A DNA stretch of 64,000 nucleotides from G965215055 sp965215055 (GCA_965215055.1 OZ244046.1:1240001-1304000); one strand, 5' to 3'; shown: positions 8,791 through 17,943, counted from the stretch's first letter. Notes: generated by a model not told the origin, from the letters alone. Numbers and translations: made by a program.

Positions 8791-8824
8791 CCCTTTTTTG
8801 GTGCGAATAGCACTATAATAGAGC
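8791..8824 (+). promoter_or_regulatory. Putative ntrBC promoter with overlapping NtrC-like site
   Basis: A perfect TATAAT at 8814-8819 lies about 95 bases before ntrB, with only a weak T-rich -35 region. The sequence GCACTATAATAGAGC (8810-8824), which overlaps the -10 box, matches the NtrC consensus GCACY-N5-RGTGC at all but one position. This resembles the enteric glnL promoter, where NtrC represses ntrBC transcription by covering the promoter. Binding here is inferred only from the sequence. Confidence 0.5.
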
Positions 8825-8913
8825 GTAGCTATGCCTTGAACACCGCTAAGTTGCTAATTCCCTTAGCCAATAAATGCTGATTGTTTGGAACAAAATTTGC
8901 GTCTGCAACTACC

Positions 8914-10047
8914 ATGACAAGCGCGACGGACATCATCCCTGCTGATATGCCTGCAGTTGAGCAGGTCATGAAGCACAAGAATATTATAGACAACCTGACC
9001 GTAGCCATATTCCTGGTTAATGAAAAATTACGTATACGTTATCTCAATCCTGCTGCCGAAGAGTTTTTGGGTACAGGGTCAAGGCACGCCCTTAATCACT
9101 TGTTGACCGATTTTATTCAGGACAGTGGTGATGATTTTATCTTGCGTATACGGCAATCAATACGCGCAAATCATCCGGTAACGGAACGTGAGGTTCGTGT
9201 AAAACGCTCGGGGGGAGAAGAGATTATGATCAATTGCTCGATTTCCCCGATACTGACCAAGAGGAAATCCCTCGAATGTCTGCTTGAGATCACGCAGGTA
9301 GACTGGTTGCTGCGCATCACCCGTGAAGAACATTTGTTGGCTGAAAGCCAGGCAACCCAAAACATGCTGCGCGGATTGGCACATGAAATCAAAAACCCGT
9401 TAGGTGGATTGCGTGGAGCGGCTCAACTGCTTGCGGGAGAACTCAATGAGCAAGATCTGCATGAATATACCGACGTGATTATTAGCGAGGCGGATCGATT
9501 GCGTAAACTGGTCGATCGCATGCTGGGGCCGAACGTCACCCCGGTAAAACGAGAGCTTAACATCCATGACGTATTGGAACATATTCGATATCTGGCGGTT
9601 GCCGAAACTTCGAATGAAATTACTTTCAAAACCGATTACGACCCCAGCATTCCAAACGTACAAGCTGACCGTGATTTGCTGGTACAGGCCATCCTGAACC
9701 TTGTTCGCAATGCAATATGCGCGGTAAATACTGATGGAGAAATCTCTGTCAAAACGCGGGTACTGCGACAATACACGCTTGGCGACACACTTCATCGATT
9801 GGTTGTCAGGATAAGCATTGTCGATAATGGCCCGGGCATTTCGGAAGCATTGAAGCCGCAGATTTTCTTTCCCATGGTTTCGGGAAATGAACAGGGAACG
9901 GGCCTGGGCTTGCCCATTGCGCAGAATTTAATAAACCTGCATGGGGGACTGATCGAGTTTGATTCGGTTCCGGGCCTGACGGAATTTCACGTATTACTGC
10001 CGTTAGACGGTGAAGATTATTTCAATAAGGCAAAAATGCAACTATGA
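8914..10047 (+). CDS. ntrB: Nitrogen regulation sensor histidine kinase NtrB
   Basis: About 377 residues. NtrB autophosphorylates and sets the phosphorylation state of NtrC under the control of PII proteins. It has an N-terminal PAS domain (about residues 23-130), a HisKA segment RGLAHEIKNPLGGLRGA with His157, and a C-terminal ATPase domain (VRNAICAVN N-box, DNGPGI, GTGLGLPIA). There are no membrane segments, as expected for NtrB. The reading frame could begin at a TTG at 8881, but ATG 8914 is chosen as the more usual codon; neither has a strong ribosome binding site. The last four bases overlap the ntrC start (ATGA), so translation is coupled. Confidence 0.95.
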   Translation: MTSATDIIPADMPAVEQVMKHKNIIDNLTVAIFLVNEKLRIRYLNPAAEEFLGTGSRHALNHLLTDFIQDSGDDFILRIRQSIRANHPVTEREVRVKRSGGEEIMINCSISPILTKRKSLECLLEITQVDWLLRITREEHLLAESQATQNMLRGLAHEIKNPLGGLRGAAQLLAGELNEQDLHEYTDVIISEADRLRKLVDRMLGPNVTPVKRELNIHDVLEHIRYLAVAETSNEITFKTDYDPSIPNVQADRDLLVQAILNLVRNAICAVNTDGEISVKTRVLRQYTLGDTLHRLVVRISIVDNGPGISEALKPQIFFPMVSGNEQGTGLGLPIAQNLINLHGGLIEFDSVPGLTEFHVLLPLDGEDYFNKAKMQL

Positions 10048-11453
10048 AAGACACAAGTATTTGGGTCATAGACGATGACCAGGCAATACGCTGGGTACTG
10101 GAACGCGCTTTTGAAAAGGCGCGCATTCCAGTTACGACTTTTGAGTCGGCAAGTATCGCAATGCGTGAATTGAAGCAGCACGTTCCATCCGCCATTCTTA
10201 CCGATGTTCGCATGCCTGGTATGGACGGTTTTGAATTTCTGAATAGAATTAAAACGGAACATCCCGACCTGCCCATTATCATCATGACCGCGCACTCCGA
10301 CTTGCAAAGTGCAGTAGGCGCTTATCAAAAGGGTGCATTTGAATATCTGCCCAAACCATTTGATATAGAGGAAGCCGTTGAGTTGACCAAACGCGCTTGC
10401 CTGATCGCAAACAAGGAAAGCGTGAAAGCCAAAGTCGACGATTTTTTTGCAGACGGACTATCTTTGATTATGGGCAAATCTCCGGCAATGCAAAGCGTAT
10501 TTCGTGCCATCGGCAGGTTATCGAACTCCAGTATCACGGTGCTTATTAACGGCGCGTCGGGCACCGGTAAGGAACTGGTCGCGCGCGCCTTGCATGAAAA
10601 TAGTCCTCGTTCGCAAGGCTCTTTTATCGCCTTGAACATGGCGGCGATTCCACGCGAGTTACTTGAATCCGAGTTGTTTGGGCACGAAAAAGGTGCCTTC
10701 ACCGGCGCACAGGCTTCGCGCAAGGGGCGTTTTGAACAAGCACATCGAGGGACGCTGTTTTTGGACGAGATTGGCGATATGTCCACGGATTTGCAAACTC
10801 GCCTGTTGCGCGTGTTGTCGGACGGGCATTTTTATCGCGTTGGGGGGCATGAGCCCGTTAAAGTCGACGTTCGCATCATTGCCGCCACGCATCAAAACCT
10901 GGAAGCACGGGTGCGTGAAGGCGTATTTCGGGAGGATCTATTTCATCGTCTCAATGTCATTCGGATTCACCTTCCTGATTTGTGTGACCGTAAAGAGGAC
11001 ATTCCTGTTTTATTGCAACACTTCATGCGCAGTTCCGCAACGGAACTGGATACGGAGCCCAAAAAACTCTCTAGCGAAGTTGTGGAATACCTGGGCGCAT
11101 TGAAATGGCCGGGTAACGTGCGACAGCTTGAAAATATTTGCCGGTGGCTAACGGTAATGACCTCCGGGGATGAAATCAGAATGCGGGACCTGCCTGCGGA
11201 AACACTGAAAGACGAAATGTCTGTTGCGGAATCGTCCGGTTGGCAGGGATTGTTAAGCGAGTGGGCCGACTGCGAGTTGCAAAGAGGCGGAAGTGCGATT
11301 CTGGATCAAGCGTTACCAAAATTCGAGTCCGTTATGATTAAAGCGGCGATGCGAAAGACAAATGGCAGGCGGCAAGAAGCGGCAAAGCTCTTGGGATGGG
11401 GAAGAAATACCCTGACGAGGAAAATCCAGGAACTGGGTTTGTTTCAGTCGTAA
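10044..11453 (+). CDS. ntrC: Nitrogen regulation response regulator NtrC
   Basis: A 469-residue sigma-54 activator. It contains a receiver domain (about 1-120, phospho-acceptor Asp54 in ILTDVRMPGMDG), an AAA+ domain (about 140-380) with Walker A GASGTGKE and the sigma-54 contact loop GAFTGA, and a C-terminal Fis-type helix-turn-helix (RRQEAAKLLGWGRNTLTRK). Phosphorylated NtrC activates nitrogen-starvation genes. Likely targets in this window are glnA (two good upstream sites) and perhaps amt. The start overlaps the end of ntrB by four bases. Convergent with pyrD. Confidence 0.97.
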   Translation: MKDTSIWVIDDDQAIRWVLERAFEKARIPVTTFESASIAMRELKQHVPSAILTDVRMPGMDGFEFLNRIKTEHPDLPIIIMTAHSDLQSAVGAYQKGAFEYLPKPFDIEEAVELTKRACLIANKESVKAKVDDFFADGLSLIMGKSPAMQSVFRAIGRLSNSSITVLINGASGTGKELVARALHENSPRSQGSFIALNMAAIPRELLESELFGHEKGAFTGAQASRKGRFEQAHRGTLFLDEIGDMSTDLQTRLLRVLSDGHFYRVGGHEPVKVDVRIIAATHQNLEARVREGVFREDLFHRLNVIRIHLPDLCDRKEDIPVLLQHFMRSSATELDTEPKKLSSEVVEYLGALKWPGNVRQLENICRWLTVMTSGDEIRMRDLPAETLKDEMSVAESSGWQGLLSEWADCELQRGGSAILDQALPKFESVMIKAAMRKTNGRRQEAAKLLGWGRNTLTRKIQELGLFQS

Positions 11454-11493
11454 ACTTGTATGAAAATAATCCCTCTTTAGCTGAGCACTTCAA

Positions 11494-12450
11494 TCAAGTC
11501 CAAATCGAAGTGTCTGAATGTATAGTTAGGCTTCCCACAATTTCAGTTACGTGTGAGTGGTTGTTCTTGTCAAGGTAGTCGATAATGCCTTGGTTGATCT
11601 TTTTGCAGCAGAGTGGATCATAAAAAAGTCCTGTGCCTACGCCAACGGCAGTTGCACCGGCAATAAGAAATTCAATCGCGTCCGTTGCATTCACGATGCC
11701 CCCTTGACCGATAATGGGAACGCCGTGCGGCTTGCATATTTGATAGACTTCATGCACTTTTAACAGTGCAATGGGCTTGATGGCAGGACCCGACAGGCCA
11801 CCGCGGTTGTTGTGCAGGACTGGCCGTTTGCTCTCGATGTCAATCGCCATGCCTGCGACCGTGTTAATGACAGCAAAGGCGTCGCTGCCAGCTTCAATAC
11901 AAAGTTTTGCGTTGAGCGCAATATCGGTTTGATTTGGGGATAGTTTCGTAATCAGTGGTTTTTTGGTTACCGCCCGGCAGGCTTCTACTACCTGCGCAGA
12001 CATTTGTGGATCATTGCCAAATTCCACGCCTCCTTTTTTTACGTTTGGACAGGAAATGTTGATTTCTATGGCATCGATGGGAGAGTCTTCAAACCTGCGG
12101 GTAACTTTTACGTACTCTTCTACTGTTGAACCCGATACGTTGGCGATAAACCGCGTTTCGGAAAAATCCAGTTCAGGCAAAGTATGGTTGATAACGTGAT
12201 TTACTCCGGGATTTTGTAGACCGATTGCATTCAGCATGCCGTCGGAAGTTTCTGCAAGGCGATGCGATGCATTGCCCAGACGCGGCTCCAGTGTTGTTCC
12301 TTTCAGGCATACCGCGCCTGCGTCTCGGTTGGAGAATCCTTCGACGCGCGTGTATTCTTCACCAAAGCCGACGCACCCGGATAATAAAACCAGCGGGGAA
12401 GAAAATTTCAGCCCGCAAAAATCGAGTTCGAGTTTTTGATTGCTGCTCAT
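11494..12450 (-). CDS. pyrD: Dihydroorotate dehydrogenase, class 1B catalytic subunit type
   Basis: A 318-residue FMN-binding (beta/alpha)8 enzyme for the pyrimidine step dihydroorotate to orotate. The catalytic cysteine is in NISCPNVKKGG and the FMN phosphate site includes GQGGIVNATDAIEFL. These are class 1B features, not those of the membrane-bound class 2 enzyme usual in Gammaproteobacteria. Class 1B enzymes normally work with the iron-sulfur/FAD subunit PyrK, and no pyrK is present here. There is no C-terminal ferredoxin domain, which argues against PreA. It is the last gene of the run rhodanese-grxC-secB-gpsA-pyrD, 25 bases after gpsA. Confidence 0.88.
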   Translation of the reverse strand: MSSNQKLELDFCGLKFSSPLVLLSGCVGFGEEYTRVEGFSNRDAGAVCLKGTTLEPRLGNASHRLAETSDGMLNAIGLQNPGVNHVINHTLPELDFSETRFIANVSGSTVEEYVKVTRRFEDSPIDAIEINISCPNVKKGGVEFGNDPQMSAQVVEACRAVTKKPLITKLSPNQTDIALNAKLCIEAGSDAFAVINTVAGMAIDIESKRPVLHNNRGGLSGPAIKPIALLKVHEVYQICKPHGVPIIGQGGIVNATDAIEFLIAGATAVGVGTGLFYDPLCCKKINQGIIDYLDKNNHSHVTEIVGSLTIHSDTSIWT

Positions 12451-12475
12451 GTCATTTGTGTATCAATGTGGGCCG

Positions 12476-13477
12476 TCACACGAATTCTTCTTTCATCTTG
12501 CGGCCAAGCAACTCGGAAACTGCCTCCTTTACTCCCACACTGCCGTTTACAACGTGCCAAACCTGTTCGCATATCGGCATTTCGATCCGGTTTTGTTTCG
12601 CTATTTCGTATACCGTCTGTGCCGCATGAAAACCTTCAACCGTTTGCCCCAGTTCGTCCATGTACTGCTGCGTAGTTTTGCCCCGAGACAATGCAAATCC
12701 CAACATGCGATTCCTGGACTGGTTATCCGTACACGTCAGCACCACGTCGCCTGCACCTGCCAAGCCCATCAATGTTTTTGATTGCACCTGCAAGGCCTGA
12801 CCCAGGCGCATCATTTCTGCAAGACCTCTCGTGATTAACGCTGCGCGCGCGTTCGCACCGAAACCTAAACCATCTACAATTCCTGCAGCGATGGCTAATA
12901 CGTTTTTTACGCCGCCGCCCAGTTCAACGCCAACCACGTCATTACTGATATAGATGCGAAAGTTGTCACTGTGGAAATAACCCGCCAACTCTTTTGCATA
13001 CGCAATATCCTGTGACGCCAGGGTAACGGCAGTGGGTAGGTTGTCTGCGACTTCTTTGGCAAAAGACGGGCCTGATAACACCGCGGTTTGAATTTTATTC
13101 CCTAAAATCTCGGCGATGACCTGGTGCATCATCAGTTTGGTTTGTTTTTCGAATCCCTTAGTAGCCCAGATAAACTTTGAAGAAATACTCTGTCCCTGTT
13201 GTGTGAGCCGCTCACACACCGAGCGCATGGCATGGCTTGGTACTACTATCAGGATGAAATCGGTTTCATTTACCGTTGCAGTCAAATCCTGTTCTACGAA
13301 TATTGAATCCGGAAATGGGTGATCGGGAAGATAACGAAGATTGCGCCGTTCCACGCGAAGCGAGGTAATCAGCTCGACGTCGTGGTCCCAGATCTTGATC
13401 TGGTGTCCGTTACGTGCCAATTGAATGGCAAGTGCCGTGCCCCATGATCCTGCTCCCAATACTGCGGCTGTAGCCAT
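12476..13477 (-). CDS. gpsA: Glycerol-3-phosphate dehydrogenase [NAD(P)+]
   Basis: A 333-residue cytoplasmic enzyme that reduces dihydroxyacetone phosphate to sn-glycerol-3-phosphate, the backbone precursor for phospholipids. The N-terminal Rossmann fold begins with GAGSWGTALAIQLARNGH. The catalytic-domain segments VGVELGGGVKNVLAIAAG and NARAALITRGLAEM are typical of the family. The start codon lies 3 bases after the secB stop. The secB-gpsA pairing is common in Proteobacteria. Confidence 0.97.
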   Translation of the reverse strand: MATAAVLGAGSWGTALAIQLARNGHQIKIWDHDVELITSLRVERRNLRYLPDHPFPDSIFVEQDLTATVNETDFILIVVPSHAMRSVCERLTQQGQSISSKFIWATKGFEKQTKLMMHQVIAEILGNKIQTAVLSGPSFAKEVADNLPTAVTLASQDIAYAKELAGYFHSDNFRIYISNDVVGVELGGGVKNVLAIAAGIVDGLGFGANARAALITRGLAEMMRLGQALQVQSKTLMGLAGAGDVVLTCTDNQSRNRMLGFALSRGKTTQQYMDELGQTVEGFHAAQTVYEIAKQNRIEMPICEQVWHVVNGSVGVKEAVSELLGRKMKEEFV

Positions 13478-13480
13478 TTA

Positions 13481-13945
13481 CTAGTGCTTAACTTGATCCG
13501 GGCCGGTGTCTTGCTCTTTTAATGCCTGCAGATGCTGTTGGTACAAAGTCTCAAAATTAACTGGACTGAGTAGTAGCTGCGGAAACCCGCCTTTTGCAAC
13601 CAATTCGGCCACAGATTCACGGGCGAATGGAAATAGAACGCTTGGACAATAACTTCCCAGTAAATGACTATGTTGATCCTTCTTGAAATTCCGGACGAGA
13701 AATATTCCCGCTTGCTTAACTTCGACCAGAAAAGCGGTGGTTTCTTCTTGGGATGCGGTTACTGTCACCGTTACACAGACTTCAAAGACATTCTCATCCA
13801 GCTTGGTATTTTCGGTGTGGATGTGAACGTTCGTTTTCGGGTTCCATTTTTGCGTGAATATTTTAGGTGAATTAGGCGTTTCAAAGGATACGTCTTTTAC
13901 ATAGATTTTTTGAATCTCGAATTTTTGAGATGCTTCTTTCGCCAT
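13481..13945 (-). CDS. secB: Protein-export chaperone SecB
   Basis: A 154-residue homotetrameric cytosolic chaperone that keeps preproteins unfolded and hands them to SecA. Characteristic segments are FEIQKIYVKDVSFETPNSP at the start, VEVKQAGIF, and the C-terminal region around LGSYCPSVLFPFARE and GGFPQLLLSPVNF. Length is typical. It sits between grxC and gpsA on the minus strand. Confidence 0.97.
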   Translation of the reverse strand: MAKEASQKFEIQKIYVKDVSFETPNSPKIFTQKWNPKTNVHIHTENTKLDENVFEVCVTVTVTASQEETTAFLVEVKQAGIFLVRNFKKDQHSHLLGSYCPSVLFPFARESVAELVAKGGFPQLLLSPVNFETLYQQHLQALKEQDTGPDQVKH

Positions 13946-13992
13946 AAGAACGGATGTTTACTACAGCCTTTGGCTGTCATGCGCAGGGTTTT

Positions 13993-14253
13993 TCATATTG
14001 ACAGTAGCTCGTTCAATTTTCCCTCACGATTGAGTTCTACGAGATCATCAAACCCTCCGACGTGTAAATCACCGATGAAAATTTGTGGCACGGTTTGACG
14101 TTTTGCACGCGCTATCATTTCTTCACGCGAGGTAGAATTTTCATCGACGTTGATTTCCGTATAGCTGATGCCTTTGTTGTCTAACAGGCGCTTTGCAGCA
14201 TTGCAGTACATGCAGCGATTACCGGAATAAATAACTACTTCTGGTTTGCTCAT
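13993..14253 (-). CDS. grxC: Glutaredoxin 3
   Basis: An 86-residue dithiol glutaredoxin with the active site CMYC near residue 14 and the glutathione-binding segment TVPQIFIGDLHVGGFDDL. It reduces disulfides and glutathione mixed disulfides in the cytoplasm. The start overlaps the end of the upstream rhodanese gene by four bases (ATGA), and secB follows after 47 bases. Confidence 0.95.
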   Translation of the reverse strand: MSKPEVVIYSGNRCMYCNAAKRLLDNKGISYTEINVDENSTSREEMIARAKRQTVPQIFIGDLHVGGFDDLVELNREGKLNELLSI

Positions 14254-14675
14254 TTCTTGGCTACTGGTAATTGATCATTGATCCAGGCATTCATTCCACC
14301 TTTGAGGTTGTATACCTTGGTATAGTTATTTTTCAATAGCAGTTTGCAAGCCCCTGCCGAGCGATTACCCATTTTACAGAACACCAGTACAGGTTTGTCT
14401 TTGTCTTTGGATAAATTATTTGCTTTTTGTGGCAAGGCACTGATAGCCACGTGTTTTGCGTCGATGATGCTACCCTGACCGCGTTCGCTTGCTTCGCGCA
14501 CGTCCAGAACCATCGCCTCTTCCCTGTTGATAAGCATCACGGCTTCTGTAGGAGTAATTGTCTTGTAGCCTTGTGTAAAACGGCGTAGTTCGGTGAAGAC
14601 AATCAAAGCGATCACCGCAGACAAGGCAATAAACAAAAGATAGTTTCTGCCGGCAAAATCGATAAATTCTTCCAT
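14250..14675 (-). CDS. yibN: Membrane-anchored rhodanese-like protein (YibN type)
   Basis: A 141-residue protein with one N-terminal transmembrane helix (about residues 11-27) and a cytoplasmic rhodanese domain. The active-site loop is VFCKMGNRSAGACK, with Cys in place to carry a persulfide. The same gene precedes grxC and secB in E. coli and Pseudomonas. Its physiological sulfur acceptor is not established. First gene of the minus-strand operon, with an overlapping stop and start to grxC. Confidence 0.92.
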   Translation of the reverse strand: MEEFIDFAGRNYLLFIALSAVIALIVFTELRRFTQGYKTITPTEAVMLINREEAMVLDVREASERGQGSIIDAKHVAISALPQKANNLSKDKDKPVLVFCKMGNRSAGACKLLLKNNYTKVYNLKGGMNAWINDQLPVAKK

Positions 14676-14757
14676 CTGGTCGTCGCCTTGAATTAAAGAC
14701 GGGCAGTCATACGAGTTTCGTCAGAATTGAATGCTACAGCGGCGAAAAATGTGGTGA

Positions 14758-15078
14758 TCAGGTATTATGCGAGGAACAGAAAACCTGCTGCATCATTTTA
14801 ATCAATTGCAGAGTGCGACTGTCTCCTACACGATAATACACGCGATTGGCGTCTTTACGGGAAGCCAAGATACCTTTATCACGCAGTATGGCCAAATGCT
14901 GAGAGATATTGCTTTGTGAAGTGCCCACGTTGCCGACTATGTCCTGCACGCTGACTTCACGCTCGCCCAGTATGCATAGAATTTTTAACCGCAAGGGATG
15001 CGACATGGCTTTCAAAGATCTGGAAGCCCGTTCGATATCCTCCGTTCGTTTGATAAGTTCTTCTGCGCCTACGTCCAT
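14758..15078 (-). CDS. ArsR/SmtB-family winged-helix transcriptional regulator
   Basis: A 106-residue winged-helix protein. The recognition-helix region TSQSNISQHLAILRDKGIL and the wing RKDANRVYYRV are typical of ArsR repressors. The metal-binding ELCVCDL-type motif is not present: the matching region reads EREVSVQDIV, so a metal is unlikely to be the signal. Cys residues occur only at LKILCIL and near the C terminus (QQVFCSSHN). It is divergent from the envC-like gene; the 59-base spacer is AT-rich and contains CTAATAT twice, 16 bases apart, a possible operator. In Pseudomonas this position between the rhodanese gene and envC holds gpmI, as I recall. Confidence 0.85.
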   Translation of the reverse strand: MDVGAEELIKRTEDIERASRSLKAMSHPLRLKILCILGEREVSVQDIVGNVGTSQSNISQHLAILRDKGILASRKDANRVYYRVGDSRTLQLIKMMQQVFCSSHNT

Positions 15079-15137
15079 TGCAAAACCTCTGTAGCTTTCA
15101 TGCCATTCATACTCAATAGTATCGACTAATATTATAA

Positions 15138-16391
15138 ATGTCTAATATATTGATAAAGTGGTTGTATCATGAATATAAAGGCAATATCCCGTCCGTGAAA
15201 ACATTTGATCATAAAATATGGCCGGCATTAGTCGGCATGCTTTTTGTCTTGTTATTGAGCACCACCGGTACTTCAGCAACGCCCCCATCCCAGCAAGAGG
15301 CGGAACGCAAGCTGGCAAGCGTTCAAGCCCAAATTCAAAAGGTCCAACGCAAGCTCGATGAGGATCGTGGTGAATACGGCAAAATGGAAAGAGAACTACG
15401 CGAAACCGAACGACTTATTGGACAGATCGACCGACGACTTGATGATGCTGAAACGGGACTGCAAAACAGCCGACAACGAATTCAGGGGTTGAAAACACAG
15501 CAACAGCAACTGCTGCAACAGTTATCAAGGCATCGTGGCATTTTGCGCACGCAGGCGAGAGCCGAATATTTGTATAGCGGCCAGGAAAAGCTGAAACTGT
15601 TGCTCAACCAGCAGGATCCGGTAATGATAAGTCGAATGCTCGTCTATTACGATTATCTTCATCGTGCAAGGACACGGGAGATGGAAGAGGCCAGAAAAGT
15701 TTTACGGTCGATAAACCAAGTGCAGGATGAGATTCTGGAGCAGCAGGATTTGACCATCAAGTCTCAAAACAAATTGTTGCATGAAAAACGGCAACTGCAA
15801 CAGCAGCAACAAAAGAAAGAGTCTGTACTTGCCAAGTTAAGTGCCAGTGTTTCTGCCGAGCAAGTCAAGCTGACTTATCTTGAGAAAGATGAACAGCAAC
15901 TGAGGGAGCTGATTAGAAATTTACAGAAAGCATTGGTCGGTATTGCGGATATAGACCCGAAAAAGGAGTTTCGCGAGTCTAAAGGCAAGCTTTTTTGGCC
16001 GGTTGTCGGCAAACCCAATAACCGGTTTGGGCAACGGCGTAGCGAGGCGTACAGCAAGCTAAACTGGCAGGGAGTGTTTATTCCAAGCAATGCTGGCAAT
16101 AATGTGCGCAGCATTTTCCACGGCCGTGTTGTTTTTGCTGAATGGATGCGCGGTTTTGGCTTATTGATTATCATTGATCATGGTGACAACTACATGAGTC
16201 TGTACGGCCACAACCAGAGCCTCTATAAAAAACCGGGAGAATGGGTGGATGCCGGCGAGCGTATCGCCAAGGTAGGAAATAGTGGTGGAAACACGCGCAC
16301 CGGCTTATATTTCGAGATTCGCAAGCAGGGCGAGCCGATAAACCCGGGCATATGGTGTGTTAAACCGGTGCCCGTATCACGCCTGGACTAA
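15138..16391 (+). CDS. envC: EnvC-type murein hydrolase activator (coiled coil plus degenerate LytM/M23 domain)
   Basis: Up to 417 residues: a signal peptide (about residues 20-47), a long Gln-rich coiled coil (about 50-265) and a C-terminal LytM domain. The LytM domain lacks the zinc ligands of active M23 peptidases. The usual H-x-G-x-D site reads WQGVFIP and the usual HLHFE reads LYFEIR, as in EnvC, which activates amidases at the division septum rather than cutting murein itself. ctpA follows, as in Pseudomonas. The ATG at 15138 gives an unusually long stretch before the signal peptide, and a GTG at 15195 may be the real start. Confidence 0.88.
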   Translation: MSNILIKWLYHEYKGNIPSVKTFDHKIWPALVGMLFVLLLSTTGTSATPPSQQEAERKLASVQAQIQKVQRKLDEDRGEYGKMERELRETERLIGQIDRRLDDAETGLQNSRQRIQGLKTQQQQLLQQLSRHRGILRTQARAEYLYSGQEKLKLLLNQQDPVMISRMLVYYDYLHRARTREMEEARKVLRSINQVQDEILEQQDLTIKSQNKLLHEKRQLQQQQQKKESVLAKLSASVSAEQVKLTYLEKDEQQLRELIRNLQKALVGIADIDPKKEFRESKGKLFWPVVGKPNNRFGQRRSEAYSKLNWQGVFIPSNAGNNVRSIFHGRVVFAEWMRGFGLLIIIDHGDNYMSLYGHNQSLYKKPGEWVDAGERIAKVGNSGGNTRTGLYFEIRKQGEPINPGIWCVKPVPVSRLD

Positions 16392-16557
16392 TTTTGAAAC
16401 TGTTATCAGTGACTAACTGCCGTCGGTTCTGCATAAGCATCTGAATCCACATATAATGCAAAAATTGCACGCCGGAAGCCGGTTGCAGAAAATGTACTTG
16501 AAGAGGGGTCAAACATATTGCGTGTAGCTGGTTCTTTCATAGTGGAGCCATGGTTCA

Positions 16558-17907
16558 ATGGAAAACTCAAAATCAAGAAGAAATGTTATGAAATATAAAC
16601 ACTTGTCGAGAGCCGGAATAACGTGGGGAATAGTGCTGAGCCTTGTACTGGTCTTGACCCACGTCGTATGGGCTAACAAGCAGGCCGCACTGCCGCTTGA
16701 AGACCTGCGTACTTTTACGGAGGTGTATGCGCGCATCAAGCAGGATTATGTAATTGAGGTTGACGACAGCAAGCTTTTGGAGAATGCCATTCGTGGCATG
16801 TTGACCGGCCTCGACCCGCATTCATCTTTTTTGGATGAAGAACAGTTTCGCGAGCTCCAGGTCGGTACTTCCGGTGAATTTGGAGGGCTGGGTATCGAGG
16901 TCGGAATAGAGCATGGCCTGATTAAAGTCATTGCCCCTATAGACGATACGCCTGCCCAGCGAGCCGGCGTGCAGGCAGGCGATTTAATTATCGAACTGGA
17001 CGGAAAATCAGCGAAAGGAATGACCCTGGGAAAAGCCGTCAAAATGATGCGAGGAGAGAAGGGTTCGAAAATCAACCTGACGATTATGCGTGAAGGTGAA
17101 ACAGAACCCTTAAATATAACGATTACTCGTGACGTGATTCGCGTACGTAGTGTAAAAAGCCGCATACTTGAGCCGGGCTTTGGCTACGTGCGTATTTCCA
17201 ACTTTCAATCCAAAACTACCCGTGGATTGCTGAATGCCATTAAGCGTATGAAAAAGCAGAACAAGGGTGACCTGCAGGGATTGATACTGGATTTGCGCAA
17301 TAATCCGGGGGGCATATTAAATGGAGCAGTTGGGGTCTCGGACGTATTTCTCCAGGATAACGCTTTGATCGTGTATACCGAAGGGCGTGTGCAAGGTTCA
17401 GAGTTGAAATATTCTGCCAGCACGGGCGATTCCTTGCGTGGCGCGCCACTGGTCATCCTGATTAACCAGGGGTCGGCATCAGCATCGGAAATTGTCGCCG
17501 GTGCAATGCAGGACCACGACCGCGCGACGGTTATGGGTACCAAGTCTTTTGGCAAGGGTTCAGTGCAGACTATTTTGCCAATGAAAGACAACACTGCGTT
17601 GAAATTGACTACTGCGCGTTACTATACTCCTTCGGGAAGATCGATCCAAAGCGAAGGAATCGTTCCCGATATTTTTCTACAGGAAGCCAGTGACGCCAGC
17701 GATGAAAACAAAAGCGTAGCGGAGATGTCCGAGGCAAACTTGGCGGGCCGGCTTGAAAATGAGAATAAGGATGATGCCAAGGTAAGAAGACCGAAATCAA
17801 TTGTAACGATCCCTAAAGCCGAAAAAGACGACACTACCGATTATACGCTGGAAGAGGCGCTTAAAGTCTTAAAAGGCATGTCTTATAAAAACAAAACTAC
17901 TACCTAG
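16558..17907 (+). CDS. ctpA: C-terminal processing protease (S41 family)
   Basis: A 449-residue periplasmic serine protease with an N-terminal signal or anchor (about residues 20-40), a PDZ domain (about 105-185, GLGIEVGIEHGL) and an S41 catalytic domain. The Ser-Lys dyad lies in NQGSASASEI and GTKSFGKGSVQ. CtpA proteases in Pseudomonas trim murein endopeptidases with an outer-membrane adaptor. The start at 16558 has GGAG about ten bases upstream; ATG 16588 is an alternative that places the signal peptide closer to the N terminus. Downstream of envC, a conserved pairing. Confidence 0.93.
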   Translation: MENSKSRRNVMKYKHLSRAGITWGIVLSLVLVLTHVVWANKQAALPLEDLRTFTEVYARIKQDYVIEVDDSKLLENAIRGMLTGLDPHSSFLDEEQFRELQVGTSGEFGGLGIEVGIEHGLIKVIAPIDDTPAQRAGVQAGDLIIELDGKSAKGMTLGKAVKMMRGEKGSKINLTIMREGETEPLNITITRDVIRVRSVKSRILEPGFGYVRISNFQSKTTRGLLNAIKRMKKQNKGDLQGLILDLRNNPGGILNGAVGVSDVFLQDNALIVYTEGRVQGSELKYSASTGDSLRGAPLVILINQGSASASEIVAGAMQDHDRATVMGTKSFGKGSVQTILPMKDNTALKLTTARYYTPSGRSIQSEGIVPDIFLQEASDASDENKSVAEMSEANLAGRLENENKDDAKVRRPKSIVTIPKAEKDDTTDYTLEEALKVLKGMSYKNKTTT

Positions 17908-17943
17908 TTAATCAGAAGCGCAATTTGTATAAGTCCGTTCCCG

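Noticed and set aside
15138..16391. Calling the LytM protein an active murein endopeptidase
   Set aside because: The zinc ligands of active M23 enzymes are replaced (WQGVFIP, LYFEIR), so it is an EnvC-type activator.
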